Below, piece by piece: positions 45,006-53,857 of a DNA stretch of 64,000 nt. Under the pieces are notes generated by a model that did not search any database, was not told the origin of the DNA, and worked only from the letters and a program-made list of their open reading frames with translations. Position 1 is the first letter of the stretch; each line of letters opens with the position of its first letter. The stretch is from Vreelandella zhuhanensis (GTDB lineage Bacteria; Pseudomonadota; Gammaproteobacteria; Pseudomonadales; Halomonadaceae). The DNA is taken from positions 62,001-126,000 of the forward strand of contig NZ_WTKP01000003.1 of assembly GCF_009793355.1 (NCBI RefSeq), read 5' to 3'. The translations under genes and the position numbers were made by a program.

Positions 45006-47057
45006 ATGAAACTATTTTATAGGCCAGAAGTCGATGGGCTCAGGGCAGTCGCCGTGATTCCAGTAGTTCTCTATCATGCAGGGTTCGATTTTTTCAATGG
45101 TGGTTATGTCGGGGTCGATGTCTTCTTCGTCATCAGCGGATATCTGATCACCAATATCATCTACAACGAAATGGTCGGCGGAAATTTCTCGCTTATCCGT
45201 TTCTACGAAAGGCGAGCAAGGCGAATATTACCGGCACTCTTCTTCATTACCATGATTTGCCTTCCCTTCGCCTGGATGTGGATGCTGCCGAATGACTTCA
45301 AGGAGTTGAGCCAGAGTATCATGGCCGTCAATGCCTTCGTATCGAATATCTTCTTCTGGCAGCAGATCGATTATTTTGCCGGACCGGCAGAACTGAAGCC
45401 GCTACTGCATACCTGGAGCCTGGCTGTCGAGGAGCAGTTCTATGTCTTCTTCCCGCTATTTCTCCTCTTCGTCAGGCGGTTGAGGAAAGAGCACTTCTTC
45501 CTGACCTTGTTGCTGGTATCCATTCTCAGCCTTGGCCTGGCGGAATGGGGATCCCGGACGCACCCGTCGGCTAATTTTTACTTGCTTCCCACTCGTGCCT
45601 GGGAGCTATTGGCCGGGGCGATGATCGCCATCGCCTTGCATGGTCGCGAGCTAAGATTCAGGAGTGCCTTCCGCGACCTGGGGGCTTTCGCGGGCTTGGC
45701 GATGATCCTCTATTCGGTGGTGATGTTCGATGATGACACCCCTTTTCCCAGCTTGTGGACGCTGATTCCTGTCATGGGGACGAGCCTGGTGATCCTATTT
45801 TCCCGGAACGATACGTGGTCGGGCAGGTGGCTTGGCTGGAAGCCGATCGTGGGTATCGGCTTGATGAGCTATAGCATTTACCTGTGGCATCAGCCGGTGT
45901 TCGTGTTCGCCAGGGAAAAGAGTCTTGTGGCGCTGTCGAGCAATGATTACCTGATGCTGTGTGTTCTGACCCTGGTGTTATCCTATTTTTCCTGGCGTTT
46001 CGTTGAAAAACCTTTCAGGAACAAGGCATTCATTGGCCGCAACCAGGTCTTCGCCGGAGCGGCAGGGGTGTCAGTTCTGCTGATCGGTCTCGGGCTTTAT
46101 GGGGCTGTGTCGCAGGGGGTTCCGGGGAGACTGGATCCACGTGCGGTGCAACTCGCCGAGATGGTTGATGACCGGGATCCCAGGGTCCGTGAGTGCCAGG
46201 TGCTTCCGGGGCACTATGTTTCCCCGGAATCCTCATGTGTTTTCAATGGCGAGAAACCGCGCCTATTGGCGCTCTGGGGGGATAGTCAGGCGGGTACGCT
46301 CGTGAAGAACCTGGAACGAAGGCTGGAGACCCAGGGGCATGGCATCAAGCAGCTGGTGCATACCAACTGCTTGCCGATCGTGGGTTACAGAAGGAGTGAT
46401 GGCATGGATGGGTGCACGCGATACAACGAAGAAGCCATCGATTTCCTGATCGATCACGAGGAAATCGAGATCGTTGTGATGGCGGCACGCTACCCTCTCC
46501 AGTTCGAGGGCAAGAGGTTCGACAATCGCGAGGGGGGGGTAGAAGCTGGCCATGAGCTGTATGCGATACCCTTGAAGAACTCCATGGGTGACGACGACAG
46601 GGTAGAGATCATGGGGCAGCTGATGCGTGACACCGTGCGCTCACTCCTTGAGGCGGGAAAGAAAGTGATGCTTGTCTATCCGATTCCCGAAGTGGGCTGG
46701 AATGTGCCGATTCACCTTGCCAAGGAAGTTATGTACGGCATCGAGAGGACAGAACCACTGAGCACGAGTCATGACGTTTTTGTCGAAAGGGTGGCATCGA
46801 CCTACCATCACTTCGACCAGTTGGAGGATCACAAGAACCTCGTAAGAGTCAAGCCGGAGTCGGTGTTCTGCAATACTTTCATTCCTGACCGCTGCACTGC
46901 GGAGCTTGATGGAAAGCTGCTTTATTACGACAGTTTTCACTTGAATAATCTCGGTTCCAAGATCCTCGTTGGCCATTTGTTGAACGAGATGGCCGTGGCG
47001 GGTTGGGTAGACTCCAATAATGAATTACTGATTGCGAAGAAAAAGTATGCGGACTGA
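45006..47057 (+). CDS. OatA-like acyltransferase with SGNH domain
   Basis: This 683-residue protein has about ten membrane helices of the acyltransferase 3 family in the first 360 residues, beginning FYRPEVDGLRAVAVIPVVLYH (with a conserved DGLRA and catalytic His region), and RRARRILPALFF. A C-terminal extracytoplasmic SGNH hydrolase-like domain carries ALWGDSQAG (Ser in GDS, about residue 427) and DSFHLNNLGS (Asp/His near 642-645). The architecture is that of OatA/OafB-type O-acetyltransferases that acetylate surface polysaccharides. A run of eight G (46532-46539) inside the SGNH part encodes Glu-Gly-Gly-Val and could allow frame slippage. Confidence 0.92.
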   Translation: MKLFYRPEVDGLRAVAVIPVVLYHAGFDFFNGGYVGVDVFFVISGYLITNIIYNEMVGGNFSLIRFYERRARRILPALFFITMICLPFAWMWMLPNDFKELSQSIMAVNAFVSNIFFWQQIDYFAGPAELKPLLHTWSLAVEEQFYVFFPLFLLFVRRLRKEHFFLTLLLVSILSLGLAEWGSRTHPSANFYLLPTRAWELLAGAMIAIALHGRELRFRSAFRDLGAFAGLAMILYSVVMFDDDTPFPSLWTLIPVMGTSLVILFSRNDTWSGRWLGWKPIVGIGLMSYSIYLWHQPVFVFAREKSLVALSSNDYLMLCVLTLVLSYFSWRFVEKPFRNKAFIGRNQVFAGAAGVSVLLIGLGLYGAVSQGVPGRLDPRAVQLAEMVDDRDPRVRECQVLPGHYVSPESSCVFNGEKPRLLALWGDSQAGTLVKNLERRLETQGHGIKQLVHTNCLPIVGYRRSDGMDGCTRYNEEAIDFLIDHEEIEIVVMAARYPLQFEGKRFDNREGGVEAGHELYAIPLKNSMGDDDRVEIMGQLMRDTVRSLLEAGKKVMLVYPIPEVGWNVPIHLAKEVMYGIERTEPLSTSHDVFVERVASTYHHFDQLEDHKNLVRVKPESVFCNTFIPDRCTAELDGKLLYYDSFHLNNLGSKILVGHLLNEMAVAGWVDSNNELLIAKKKYAD

Positions 47058-47346
47058 CTTCCGGTTAGAAACTGCGTATCTGTCTGTCACCGAGTGACTG
47101 AATGAGCTCGCCTCTGGCGGGTTAACTCAGTTTCATAGTTGCCTGGCTGAATGTATCCATCGGCTTCGTTCGATCGTAAGGCCTCAGAAACATGCCTACG
47201 CATTCCGGAGCGATAGCGTATCTGGAATCATTTTAGAGAAAGACTCGACTTGACCCTTGATATCCGAGCGTGCCGAGACCCTGTTTTGATGTGGTACTCG
47301 ACAAACGGCTGAGTTCTTTCAAGGACACATTTTGGCAGGAGGCGCT
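47058..47346. other. Intergenic stretch with no recognisable feature
   Basis: These 289 bases between the OatA-like gene and the GlfT2-like gene contain no open frame that I can support on either strand. No hairpin terminator stands out. The composition is mixed, with several GC-rich words in an otherwise AT-richer area. I looked for transposase remnants and did not recognise any. Confidence 0.4.
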
Positions 47347-48306
47347 ATGAGCAAGGTGATCGCGGTGGTACTCACCTACAATCGGCAGGATTTGCTCCAA
47401 CAATGTCTAGGTGCCATTTATTCACAAACACGCTCTTGTGATCAGGTGATTGTCGTTGACAATGCCAGTAATGATGATACACAAAAGATGCTGAGTGAAT
47501 TGGACTATCCTAATCTTAAGGTGTATTTGCTTTCGAATAATGTAGGTGCCGCTGGTGGGTTCAATGCCGGGTTTCGTATTGCTTATCAGGAAGGTGCCGA
47601 TTTTGTCTGGATGATGGATGATGATGTTATTCCGGAGCCGCGTGCCTTGCAAAGGCTGACTGAGGCAGACAGTACACTCGATAAGAATGGCATTGATAGA
47701 GCATATCTGATTTCCACTGCTTTCACGGAAAATGGTTATGTGACCAACTCACCGTCCATTGACAAAACAAAGAATCACATTGGTTACCAGGATTGGCCAA
47801 AGTTTGCTCAATATGGTGTGGTCGCCGTCGATCGCGCAACTTTTGTATCTATTCTTGTCCCTCGCAGTACCTTGGAAAAGTATGGTTTGCCTATTTCCGC
47901 CATGTTTATCTGGGGTGAAGATACCGAGTATACATTAAGAATAACGAAAGATGTTCCCGGGTTTGTTGTCGGTGCCAGCAGGGTGATGCATTTACGACAA
48001 GAGAAAGGGGTGCTGAATATAATTTCTGAAAGCAGTGACGCACGCCTTAAATATCATAGATACTTGATAAGGAATAGAATATTTGTCACCAGGAAGTATC
48101 GCACTACTCATAAGCTACTAATGATCATGGGTTTAGATTTGTTTATGATATTCAAGCTTTTGCGCAGGGGGCAGTTAAAGAAAGCCAGTATCGTTACAAT
48201 AGGGTTAGTCGAAGGTTTCTTTTTTTCACCTGCTGTTGAATACATGAATTATCCGGTTGACAGTCAATGTGTGCCATTAAGGATTTATCAGTGTGGGCCT
48301 TCCTGA
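47347..48306 (+). CDS. GlfT2-like family 2 glycosyltransferase
   Basis: This 319-residue GT2 begins VIAVVLTYNRQDLLQQCLGAIYSQ and has VVDNASNDDTQKML, the NNVGAAGGFNAGFR segment and a MMDDDVIPEPRAL metal site (DDD in place of plain DxD). It continues with FIWGEDTEYTLRI. This combination is characteristic of the GlfT/WfaP-like rhamnosyl- or galactofuranosyl-type enzymes. The ATG at 47347 follows AGGAGG (47337-47342), a clear site, so a start five codons earlier is not chosen. The gene is AT-richer than the GC backbone. The donor remains unknown; GalF is a hint only. Confidence 0.82.
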   Translation: MSKVIAVVLTYNRQDLLQQCLGAIYSQTRSCDQVIVVDNASNDDTQKMLSELDYPNLKVYLLSNNVGAAGGFNAGFRIAYQEGADFVWMMDDDVIPEPRALQRLTEADSTLDKNGIDRAYLISTAFTENGYVTNSPSIDKTKNHIGYQDWPKFAQYGVVAVDRATFVSILVPRSTLEKYGLPISAMFIWGEDTEYTLRITKDVPGFVVGASRVMHLRQEKGVLNIISESSDARLKYHRYLIRNRIFVTRKYRTTHKLLMIMGLDLFMIFKLLRRGQLKKASIVTIGLVEGFFFSPAVEYMNYPVDSQCVPLRIYQCGPS

Positions 48307-48359
48307 AATATTACCAGTTTTTTCCAAGATCAATTTAATCGGATGAATAAGGTGGGTTC

Positions 48360-49286
48360 ATGAATTTATTTTCGGTGATAGTGCCAGTACATAACAAGGT
48401 TTCAACTTTGATGGACTCGCTTGCGTGTCTATATAATCAGACCTTGAAAAATTTTGAGATCATTGTAGTTGATGATGCATCAACGGATGGATCTCTTCAG
48501 CTCTTGTTGCAAGAGGAGCGCAAGGGAAGACTGCGATTATATCAGCGAGACAAACCGGGACCTGGCGGCTATGCTGCGCGGAATTATGGTGCACAGCAGG
48601 CAACATCCAAGTGGTTGGTTTTTTTTGATGCCGATGATTTGCTTGTTTACGATCATCTTTCGAGGTTTGCTGACGCCATTTCGGACAACCCATCCACTGA
48701 GCTTTTTGTCAACGCCTTTCAGAAGATGAAGGGAGATAGATTAGTCCCACGAAGGGACTCCTTGAAAAGCGGTGTCCTGAGTCGTCAGGAAGCTCTAGCT
48801 GCGTTTTCTCGCTCTGATTTTATTCACATGAACGGTGCATGCATACGTCGTGATAGGTTCATCGACCTGGGAGGGTTTCCTGTTGGGCGATATCAGCGTG
48901 CCGGAGATGTATATTTTTGGTTGAAAGCGATATGCAACCTCAAGATGGTTCACTATGACCCCACAGTTACGAGTATGTGGTTGCTTCATAATAGCGGTGT
49001 TGTAAGCAACAAGAGCAATGTGATTCATATTCATCCTTGCTTCGATTTGAAGAAGGAGTGTGAGGTTGGTCTGTCTTGGCTTGAAAGGCATTATTTAAGG
49101 GCTGCAATAAATCGTAAGATACTTGCTTGGGCAGTGGAGAAGAAGAGAGTTGGGAGGCCAATTAAGAAGGATATGTGTTCATTAATGCTATTAAGTATGC
49201 GTCCTCACCAGTGGATGACATTGGCGTCTCTGACAATACCTCAGCCCTACTATGGAAGACTGCGGGATAGGGTGCTTGGGTTATAA
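48360..49286 (+). CDS. Family 2 glycosyltransferase (GT2), paralog B
   Basis: This 308-residue GT-A enzyme is the paralog of the gene at 41815. The two align almost throughout: VIVPVHNKVSTLMDSL, VDDASTDGSLQLL, FFDADDLLVYDHLSRFADAI, DFIHMNGACIRRDRF, GRYQRAGDVYFWLKAI and the C-terminal AINRKILAWAVEKKRVGRPI and PQPYYGRLRDRV. Copy B has the usual DADD in place of the DADG of copy A. The coding DNA is more AT-rich than copy A, so the two were probably not duplicated recently in place. It is the last gene of the polysaccharide locus before the ogt gene. Confidence 0.88.
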   Translation: MNLFSVIVPVHNKVSTLMDSLACLYNQTLKNFEIIVVDDASTDGSLQLLLQEERKGRLRLYQRDKPGPGGYAARNYGAQQATSKWLVFFDADDLLVYDHLSRFADAISDNPSTELFVNAFQKMKGDRLVPRRDSLKSGVLSRQEALAAFSRSDFIHMNGACIRRDRFIDLGGFPVGRYQRAGDVYFWLKAICNLKMVHYDPTVTSMWLLHNSGVVSNKSNVIHIHPCFDLKKECEVGLSWLERHYLRAAINRKILAWAVEKKRVGRPIKKDMCSLMLLSMRPHQWMTLASLTIPQPYYGRLRDRVLGL

Positions 49287-49318
49287 AGTTCAAGTGTTTG
49301 GTCGGCGCAAGTTCATCA

Positions 49319-49777
49319 TTATGCTTCATGGTGAAGCAACCACTGTTTGCGAGGGAGCCCACCTGCATAACCGGTCAAGCTCCCGTTGCCACCAATAACT
49401 CGATGACAAGGGACGACGATCACAATGGGATTGCGGCTATTTGCCATGCCGACGGCGCGAGCTGCGGTGGGCTGCTGCAGGCGTGCGGCAATCGCTGAAT
49501 AACTGCAGGTAGTGCCATAGGGAATGGCACTCAGCTGCGCCCATACCCGCTGTTGAAAAGGCGTGCCGGCAGCCGCCAAGGGGATGTCGAAGTGTTGACG
49601 TCTCCCGGTGAAATATTCTTCCAGTTGTGTCTTGCAGCGTTCGAGTAATGGGTGGCTGCGAACGGGTTCAAGCTCATTCTCTACATAATCGATATGGGTG
49701 ATGCCTTGGTCGGTGGCGCGCAGTTGCAGCAGACCGATAGGCGATTCACACGGGAGAGAGAAGTAATCAATGTACAT
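49319..49777 (-). CDS. ogt: Methylated-DNA-protein-cysteine methyltransferase
   Basis: This 152-residue DNA repair protein removes O6-alkyl groups from guanine onto its own cysteine. The active-site segment is VVPCHRVIGGNG with Cys124, flanked by the helix-turn-helix helix YGTTCSYSAIAARLQQPTAARAVGMANSRNP. There is a short N-terminal domain and no Ada DNA-binding extension, so this is the Ogt class. A GGAG site precedes the ATG on the minus strand. It closes the end of the polysaccharide block and converges with the last glycosyltransferase across a gap of about 30 bases. Confidence 0.95.
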   Translation of the reverse strand: MYIDYFSLPCESPIGLLQLRATDQGITHIDYVENELEPVRSHPLLERCKTQLEEYFTGRRQHFDIPLAAAGTPFQQRVWAQLSAIPYGTTCSYSAIAARLQQPTAARAVGMANSRNPIVIVVPCHRVIGGNGSLTGYAGGLPRKQWLLHHEA

Positions 49778-49941
49778 GACGGCGGCTCCAGAATAGGCAG
49801 GTAGGGGCAGTCGTCAATGTAGCGCTATCTTCCAGACTCGTACATGATGCGATGCATGTGGCAATGAAATGAGGTCACTGAGATTTCCAGCAGAGCCTGG
49901 CTTATGCAAACTGAACTTATTCAGGCAGGGAGGAGCCGTTG

Positions 49942-50538
49942 ATGGATAGCCCGAACGAACCCGCTGATTTGGAGCAGATGCTGGATCGTTTCAGTCAAGC
50001 CGAGGGAAACCAGGATAAAACAGTCAGGGTTAGAGATGTGGTTTCCTCGATAGGCCGTAGGTCGTTCGGCCCGCTCCTGCTGTTTCCCGGGATTATTACC
50101 CTATTGCCTGTGGTGGGCGATATACCAGGCGTGCCTACCGTGATGGCAGCGGTGGTATTTATCGTGGCGGGCCAATTGATTTTGGGACGGCGTTATTTCT
50201 GGCTACCGAATTGGCTGCTGGACCGTTTCGTTGAAAAGCAGAAATTCCACAAGGCAATCAAGTGGATGCGGCCGCCGGCAAAGTTTCTTGATCGCTTTCT
50301 TCGGCCTCGCTTGACAGTTTTCACTAAAGGAATAGGTACTTATGCGATTGCCATTGCCTGCATTCTCATCGCGCTGGCGATGCCGCCGATGGAAGTGGTA
50401 CCGTTTACGGCCAATGGCGCGGGGTTAGCGCTTACCTTGTTTGGCCTATCGCTGATGGCGAGGGACGGTCTGCTTGCGTTGCTGGCTTTCGCTTTCATGG
50501 CAGTGACATTGGGTTTCATCTTTTATTACTTCCTATAA
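49942..50538 (+). CDS. ExoD family exopolysaccharide-synthesis protein
   Basis: This 198-residue membrane protein has three to four hydrophobic helices in its C-terminal two thirds. The ExoD-like features are an N-terminal segment LDRFSQAEGNQDKTVRVRDVVSSIGRRSFGPLLLFPGIITLLPVVGDIPGVPTVMA and a central RYFWLPNWLLDRFVEKQKFHKAIKWMRPPAKFLDRFLRPR. ExoD was first linked to exopolysaccharide production and alkali stress in rhizobia; many homologs are uncharacterised. The ATG at 49942 has a GGGAGGAGCC site. It is not in the polysaccharide operon itself and lies downstream of ogt on the other strand. Confidence 0.82.
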   Translation: MDSPNEPADLEQMLDRFSQAEGNQDKTVRVRDVVSSIGRRSFGPLLLFPGIITLLPVVGDIPGVPTVMAAVVFIVAGQLILGRRYFWLPNWLLDRFVEKQKFHKAIKWMRPPAKFLDRFLRPRLTVFTKGIGTYAIAIACILIALAMPPMEVVPFTANGAGLALTLFGLSLMARDGLLALLAFAFMAVTLGFIFYYFL

Positions 50539-50596
50539 TTTTTTCACCCAGGCCATGCTTGGCAAAAAATTTGCGCCCAACGCGAGGAGAAATTCC

Positions 50597-51784
50597 ATGA
50601 AGCCCGATAGCTCTCTGGAGAACGATTCATTGGAAATACCCACCCGCATGGCGGCAATGCTGCTGACTGGGCATGGTGGCATCGACAAGCTCAAGTACCG
50701 TGAAGATGTCCCGACGCCCGCCCCTGAAAAAGGCGAGGTGCTGGTACGCGTCACGGCGACGGCGAAAAACAACACCGACCGCAAGGCGCGTGAAGGGCTT
50801 TATCCCACCAAGGATAAAGGCGAAGTGACGTCCTTTCAGATGGGCGGTTCCGCGACGCTCACCTTCCCGCGAATTCAAGGGGCTGATGTGGTCGGGCATG
50901 TAGTGGCGGTCGGCGAAGATGTCGATATCGCGCGTATCGGTGAGCGGGGGCTTCTCGACTTCAACCTCTACCCTGACGAGCGACGCGACATCAACCTGGT
51001 TCCGGATTACTACGGCCATGGTGCCGATGGCGGCTTTGCCGAATATATCGCCGTGCCCTCGGATCAATTCCATCGCGTGGATAACCCGGAGCTGGCCGAT
51101 GCCGAGCTCGCCGCCATGGGAATGTGTTCCTACCAGACCGCCCTGCATATGCTCAATGCAGCAGGTGTAAAGGCGGGTGAGCGCGTCTTGGTGACCGGGG
51201 CCAGCGGTGGGGTAGGCACGGCCTTGATACAGTTATGCCGGGTGATGGGCGCGATTCCTTACGCCTTGAGCCAGCAGGAAAAGGCCGAAGCACTGCTGGC
51301 CTTGGGTGCGCAGGCTGTCATCGACCGTTCGGACATGGCCAATTTCACCGATAAGGTTCGCGCGCTGACCGATGGCCGACCCCTCGATGCGGTAATGGAT
51401 CTGGTCGGCGGCGAAATGACCGACCGTTTCATCGATGCCATGATATTCGACATGAAGCAGCGCACGACTTACCCTCGCCTGAGTATTGCCGGGGCGAGCG
51501 GAAGTAATGTCAGCGAGATATTGTGGACCCGAATTTACCTCTATCAAGTGCAGATTTTCGGGGTTTCCCACGGTACCCGTGAAGAGGCCGAACAACTGGT
51601 GGCCTGGATTCGTAGTGGCCAGTTGAAGCCGGTGCTGCATGCCGCGTTCAAGCTTTCCGAACTCCATGAAGCCGAAACCTACTTCGTCAATCGTGGCAAT
51701 GATTACCTTGGCAAGATCGTGATTGTTCCCGATGCTCAATGGCAAACCCGGGGTGCCCCTTTCGCGCTGGAGACCAGGCAATGA
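50597..51784 (+). CDS. Zinc-type MDR oxidoreductase (quinone-reductase-like)
   Basis: This 395-residue medium-chain dehydrogenase has the GroES-like N-terminal domain and a Rossmann domain with AAGVKAGERVLVTGASGGVGTALIQLCRVMGA. Residues corresponding to the catalytic Zn ligands of classical alcohol dehydrogenases are not obvious, so an NADPH:quinone-reductase or crotonyl-CoA-reductase-like role is more likely. The ATG at 50597 has GAGGAG upstream. The stop codon overlaps the ATG of the proline-racemase-family gene, so the two products may act in one pathway, for example reduction of a product made by the second enzyme. That link is inference. Confidence 0.82.
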   Translation: MKPDSSLENDSLEIPTRMAAMLLTGHGGIDKLKYREDVPTPAPEKGEVLVRVTATAKNNTDRKAREGLYPTKDKGEVTSFQMGGSATLTFPRIQGADVVGHVVAVGEDVDIARIGERGLLDFNLYPDERRDINLVPDYYGHGADGGFAEYIAVPSDQFHRVDNPELADAELAAMGMCSYQTALHMLNAAGVKAGERVLVTGASGGVGTALIQLCRVMGAIPYALSQQEKAEALLALGAQAVIDRSDMANFTDKVRALTDGRPLDAVMDLVGGEMTDRFIDAMIFDMKQRTTYPRLSIAGASGSNVSEILWTRIYLYQVQIFGVSHGTREEAEQLVAWIRSGQLKPVLHAAFKLSELHEAETYFVNRGNDYLGKIVIVPDAQWQTRGAPFALETRQ

Positions 51785-52857
51785 AGGCAGAAGACAACGT
51801 GATGCGCAACGAGCTGATCCTCCAGGTGATGGAAACCCATGCCGGCGGCGATGTCAGCCGTATCGTCACCGGGGGTATCGACCCTCTGCCCGGCGCCACG
51901 GTGCGCGAACAGATGGAATACCTGCGCGATGACGCCGATGGCCTGCGCAAATTATTACTCAATGAGCCCTACGGGCTTCCCGAGATGTCGGTGGACCTGA
52001 TCGTTCCCGCCACGCATCCGGATGCCCAGGCGGGCTATATCATCATGGAAGTGATGGGATATCCGATCTACTCCGGTTCCAATACCATCTGTACCGCTAC
52101 GGCCTTGCTGGAAAGTGGCATGATTGCAAAACAGGAAGGCAACCAGCAGTTCATGCTGGAATCCCCGGCCGGCCTGGTACATATCGAAGCGCATGTCGAA
52201 AACGGGGTGGTCGAGACCATCACCTGTGGCGGCTTGCCCAGTTACATTGATACCTATCAGACCACCATTCACGTGCCCTCGATTGGTGAGGTGACCTATA
52301 GCATCGCCTACAGCGGCGGGTTCTACGCCATGGTGGATGCCACCCAGCTGGGTTTCTCCCTGATCCGGGAAGAAGAGCATCGCCTGGCGAAGTGTGCCCA
52401 TGCAATCGTCGAAGCGATTCAGGCCAGAAGCGGGTTTTCCCACTACACCTTAGGTGATGTCGGTCCCTTGCCGTTTCTGCATTTCATGGGGCCGCTTGCA
52501 CAAGTGGGACAAGGCTTTTATCGCTCACGTTCAGCCACTTACGTTCACCCGGGGGTGATCTGTCGCAGTACCACGGGCACCGGTACTTCAGCACGCCTGG
52601 CCTTGATGAACTATCAAGGGCTGATTCAACCGGGGGACAAGCTTGAAACCGTGTCCCTGAGGGATACCGGTTTTATCGGGGAATTTGTGGCCGTGCACGA
52701 AGAAAACAGCCATGCCGTGGTAGAAAATACCATTACCGGTAAAAGCCATGTACTGGCGCGCTCGGAAATTCGCGTCAACTTCGAAGATCCCATGGTGCGA
52801 GAATGCAATAGTCTCCACCATATTCTCAGCAGCCGACACAAGGATACGCCAGGCTAG
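51781..52857 (+). CDS. Proline racemase family protein, Cys/Thr active-site form
   Basis: This 358-residue protein is of the PrpA/4-hydroxyproline epimerase/trans-3-hydroxy-L-proline dehydratase family. The first catalytic Cys is kept (Cys104 in SNTICTATAL), but the usual MCGH context is changed to ICTAT. The second is Thr265 in CRSTTGTGTSAR, where racemases have Cys. A Cys/Thr pair is the mark of the dehydratase branch, so a hydroxyproline-type dehydratase or an uncharacterised subfamily is more likely than a racemase. The gene overlaps the upstream oxidoreductase by four bases and ends at a bidirectional terminator. Confidence 0.8.
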   Translation: MKAEDNVMRNELILQVMETHAGGDVSRIVTGGIDPLPGATVREQMEYLRDDADGLRKLLLNEPYGLPEMSVDLIVPATHPDAQAGYIIMEVMGYPIYSGSNTICTATALLESGMIAKQEGNQQFMLESPAGLVHIEAHVENGVVETITCGGLPSYIDTYQTTIHVPSIGEVTYSIAYSGGFYAMVDATQLGFSLIREEEHRLAKCAHAIVEAIQARSGFSHYTLGDVGPLPFLHFMGPLAQVGQGFYRSRSATYVHPGVICRSTTGTGTSARLALMNYQGLIQPGDKLETVSLRDTGFIGEFVAVHEENSHAVVENTITGKSHVLARSEIRVNFEDPMVRECNSLHHILSSRHKDTPG

Positions 52858-52886
52858 GCCTGAAAGAGCCGGCAGCGAGCCACCTG

Positions 52887-52923
52887 AAAACGCCCGATAT
52901 GCTTAACCGCTATCGGGCGTTTT
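52887..52923. terminator. Bidirectional intrinsic terminator
   Basis: A perfect 13-bp stem (AAAACGCCCGATA / TATCGGGCGTTTT) with an 11-base loop has T-rich ends on both strands. It lies between the convergent proline-racemase-family gene and arfB and can end transcripts from both sides. Confidence 0.88.
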
Positions 52924-52947
52924 GCTGTTCAAGACCCACAAACCTGT

Positions 52948-53361
52948 TCAGGAAGATACCTTGCCGCGTAATACCTTGGTCTTTCCCTTTTGGGTTTTCT
53001 TGTCCACGCGTCGGCGTTGAGAGCCCTTGGTGGGTTTTGTGGGACGTCTGACTTTCTGTTCCTTCACGGCGCTCTGGATGAGTGTCTTGAGCCGTGCCAG
53101 CGCATCTTCTTTATTCAATTCCAGCGTACGAAAGCTTTGTGCCTTGATCACGATAATGCCTTCCTTGCTGATGCGCTGGTCGGAAAATGCCATCAAGCGC
53201 TCCTTGTAGAAGGGCGGCAGGCTGGAATGTGTAATATCGAAACGCAGATGCACGGCAGAGGCGACCTTATTGACGTTCTGTCCGCCTGCTCCCTGAGCGC
53301 GGATCTGGCTGATGTCGATTTCCCAATCGGCCAGTTCCACCGTATTGGAGATACTAAGCAT
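52948..53361 (-). CDS. arfB: Peptidyl-tRNA hydrolase ArfB (ribosome rescue)
   Basis: This 137-residue protein has a class-I release-factor core with the GGQ motif (GAGGQNVNKVASAVHLRFD, Gly26-Gly27-Gln28) and a basic C-terminal tail (RRPTKPTKGSQRRRVDKKTQKGKTKVLRG) that enters the mRNA tunnel of stalled ribosomes. It is the YaeJ/ArfB type that hydrolyses peptidyl-tRNA on non-stop ribosomes, and it is close in length to E. coli ArfB. It is alone on the minus strand and ends at the shared terminator. Confidence 0.94.
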   Translation of the reverse strand: MLSISNTVELADWEIDISQIRAQGAGGQNVNKVASAVHLRFDITHSSLPPFYKERLMAFSDQRISKEGIIVIKAQSFRTLELNKEDALARLKTLIQSAVKEQKVRRPTKPTKGSQRRRVDKKTQKGKTKVLRGKVSS

Positions 53362-53414
53362 GGTTTACCTCATGGTCATTGCTCTATGGCTTCACTCAAG
53401 GCTAACACATCGCC

Positions 53415-53600
53415 TTGACGACTTTCGGGTGTGCGACGACGCTTGATGGGCGCGCGAAAAGGAATTCTTATACCGAGCTCCCCATAGATGAACCAGCGGC
53501 ACGCCGAAGGGAGCGTGAACTGGACGAAGCCAGTGAAGAGTCCTTTCCTGCCAGTGACCCGCCCAATTTCACCTTGGATGAGGAGGGAAAGGGTGCCTGA
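53415..53600 (+). CDS. Small conserved PASDPP-motif protein
   Basis: This frame of up to 61 residues ends with LDEASEESFPASDPPNFTLDEEGKG, closely matching a short conserved motif (EALEESFPASDPP) that I recognise in many small uncharacterised bacterial proteins. The start is not certain: the TTG at 53415 is the only obvious one, and the conserved part is the last 40 residues. It lies between arfB and the repeat-rich gap. No function is known to me, and the protein is acidic and probably soluble. Confidence 0.5.
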   Translation: MTTFGCATTLDGRAKRNSYTELPIDEPAARRRERELDEASEESFPASDPPNFTLDEEGKGA

Positions 53601-53738
53601 AAATATTCCCAGGGTGATTTCAAGATTTAGCTGATCTACACATTGCAAGAAAATTATCGTTCAGAAATTGATTAAAGTTAATGTGAGGGTGTTCGGTAGC
53701 TTGGGATACTAATTTCCACGGAGCAGTAACATCGGAAC

Positions 53739-53841
53739 AAGCCAAGGACGGCTGCCATGGAAGACAGGCCAGGACGGCACTGCATGGAAGACAAGCCAGG
53801 ACGGCACTGCATGGAAGACAAGCCAGGACGGCGCCGCATGG
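53739..53841. repeat. 27-bp tandem repeat, about 3.8 copies
   Basis: Three near-identical 27-base units (53761-53787, 53788-53814, 53815-53841), each with GCCAGGACGGC and ending GCATGG, follow a shorter diverged copy at 53739-53760. Differences among the three full copies are few (one G/A, and an AC/GC change in the third). The period is a multiple of three. Confidence 0.9.
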
Positions 53842-53857
53842 AAGAGCGACGAGGTGG

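Noticed and set aside
47058..47346. Transposase or insertion-sequence remnant
   Set aside because: I looked for transposase motifs and inverted ends and saw none. The gap stays unexplained.
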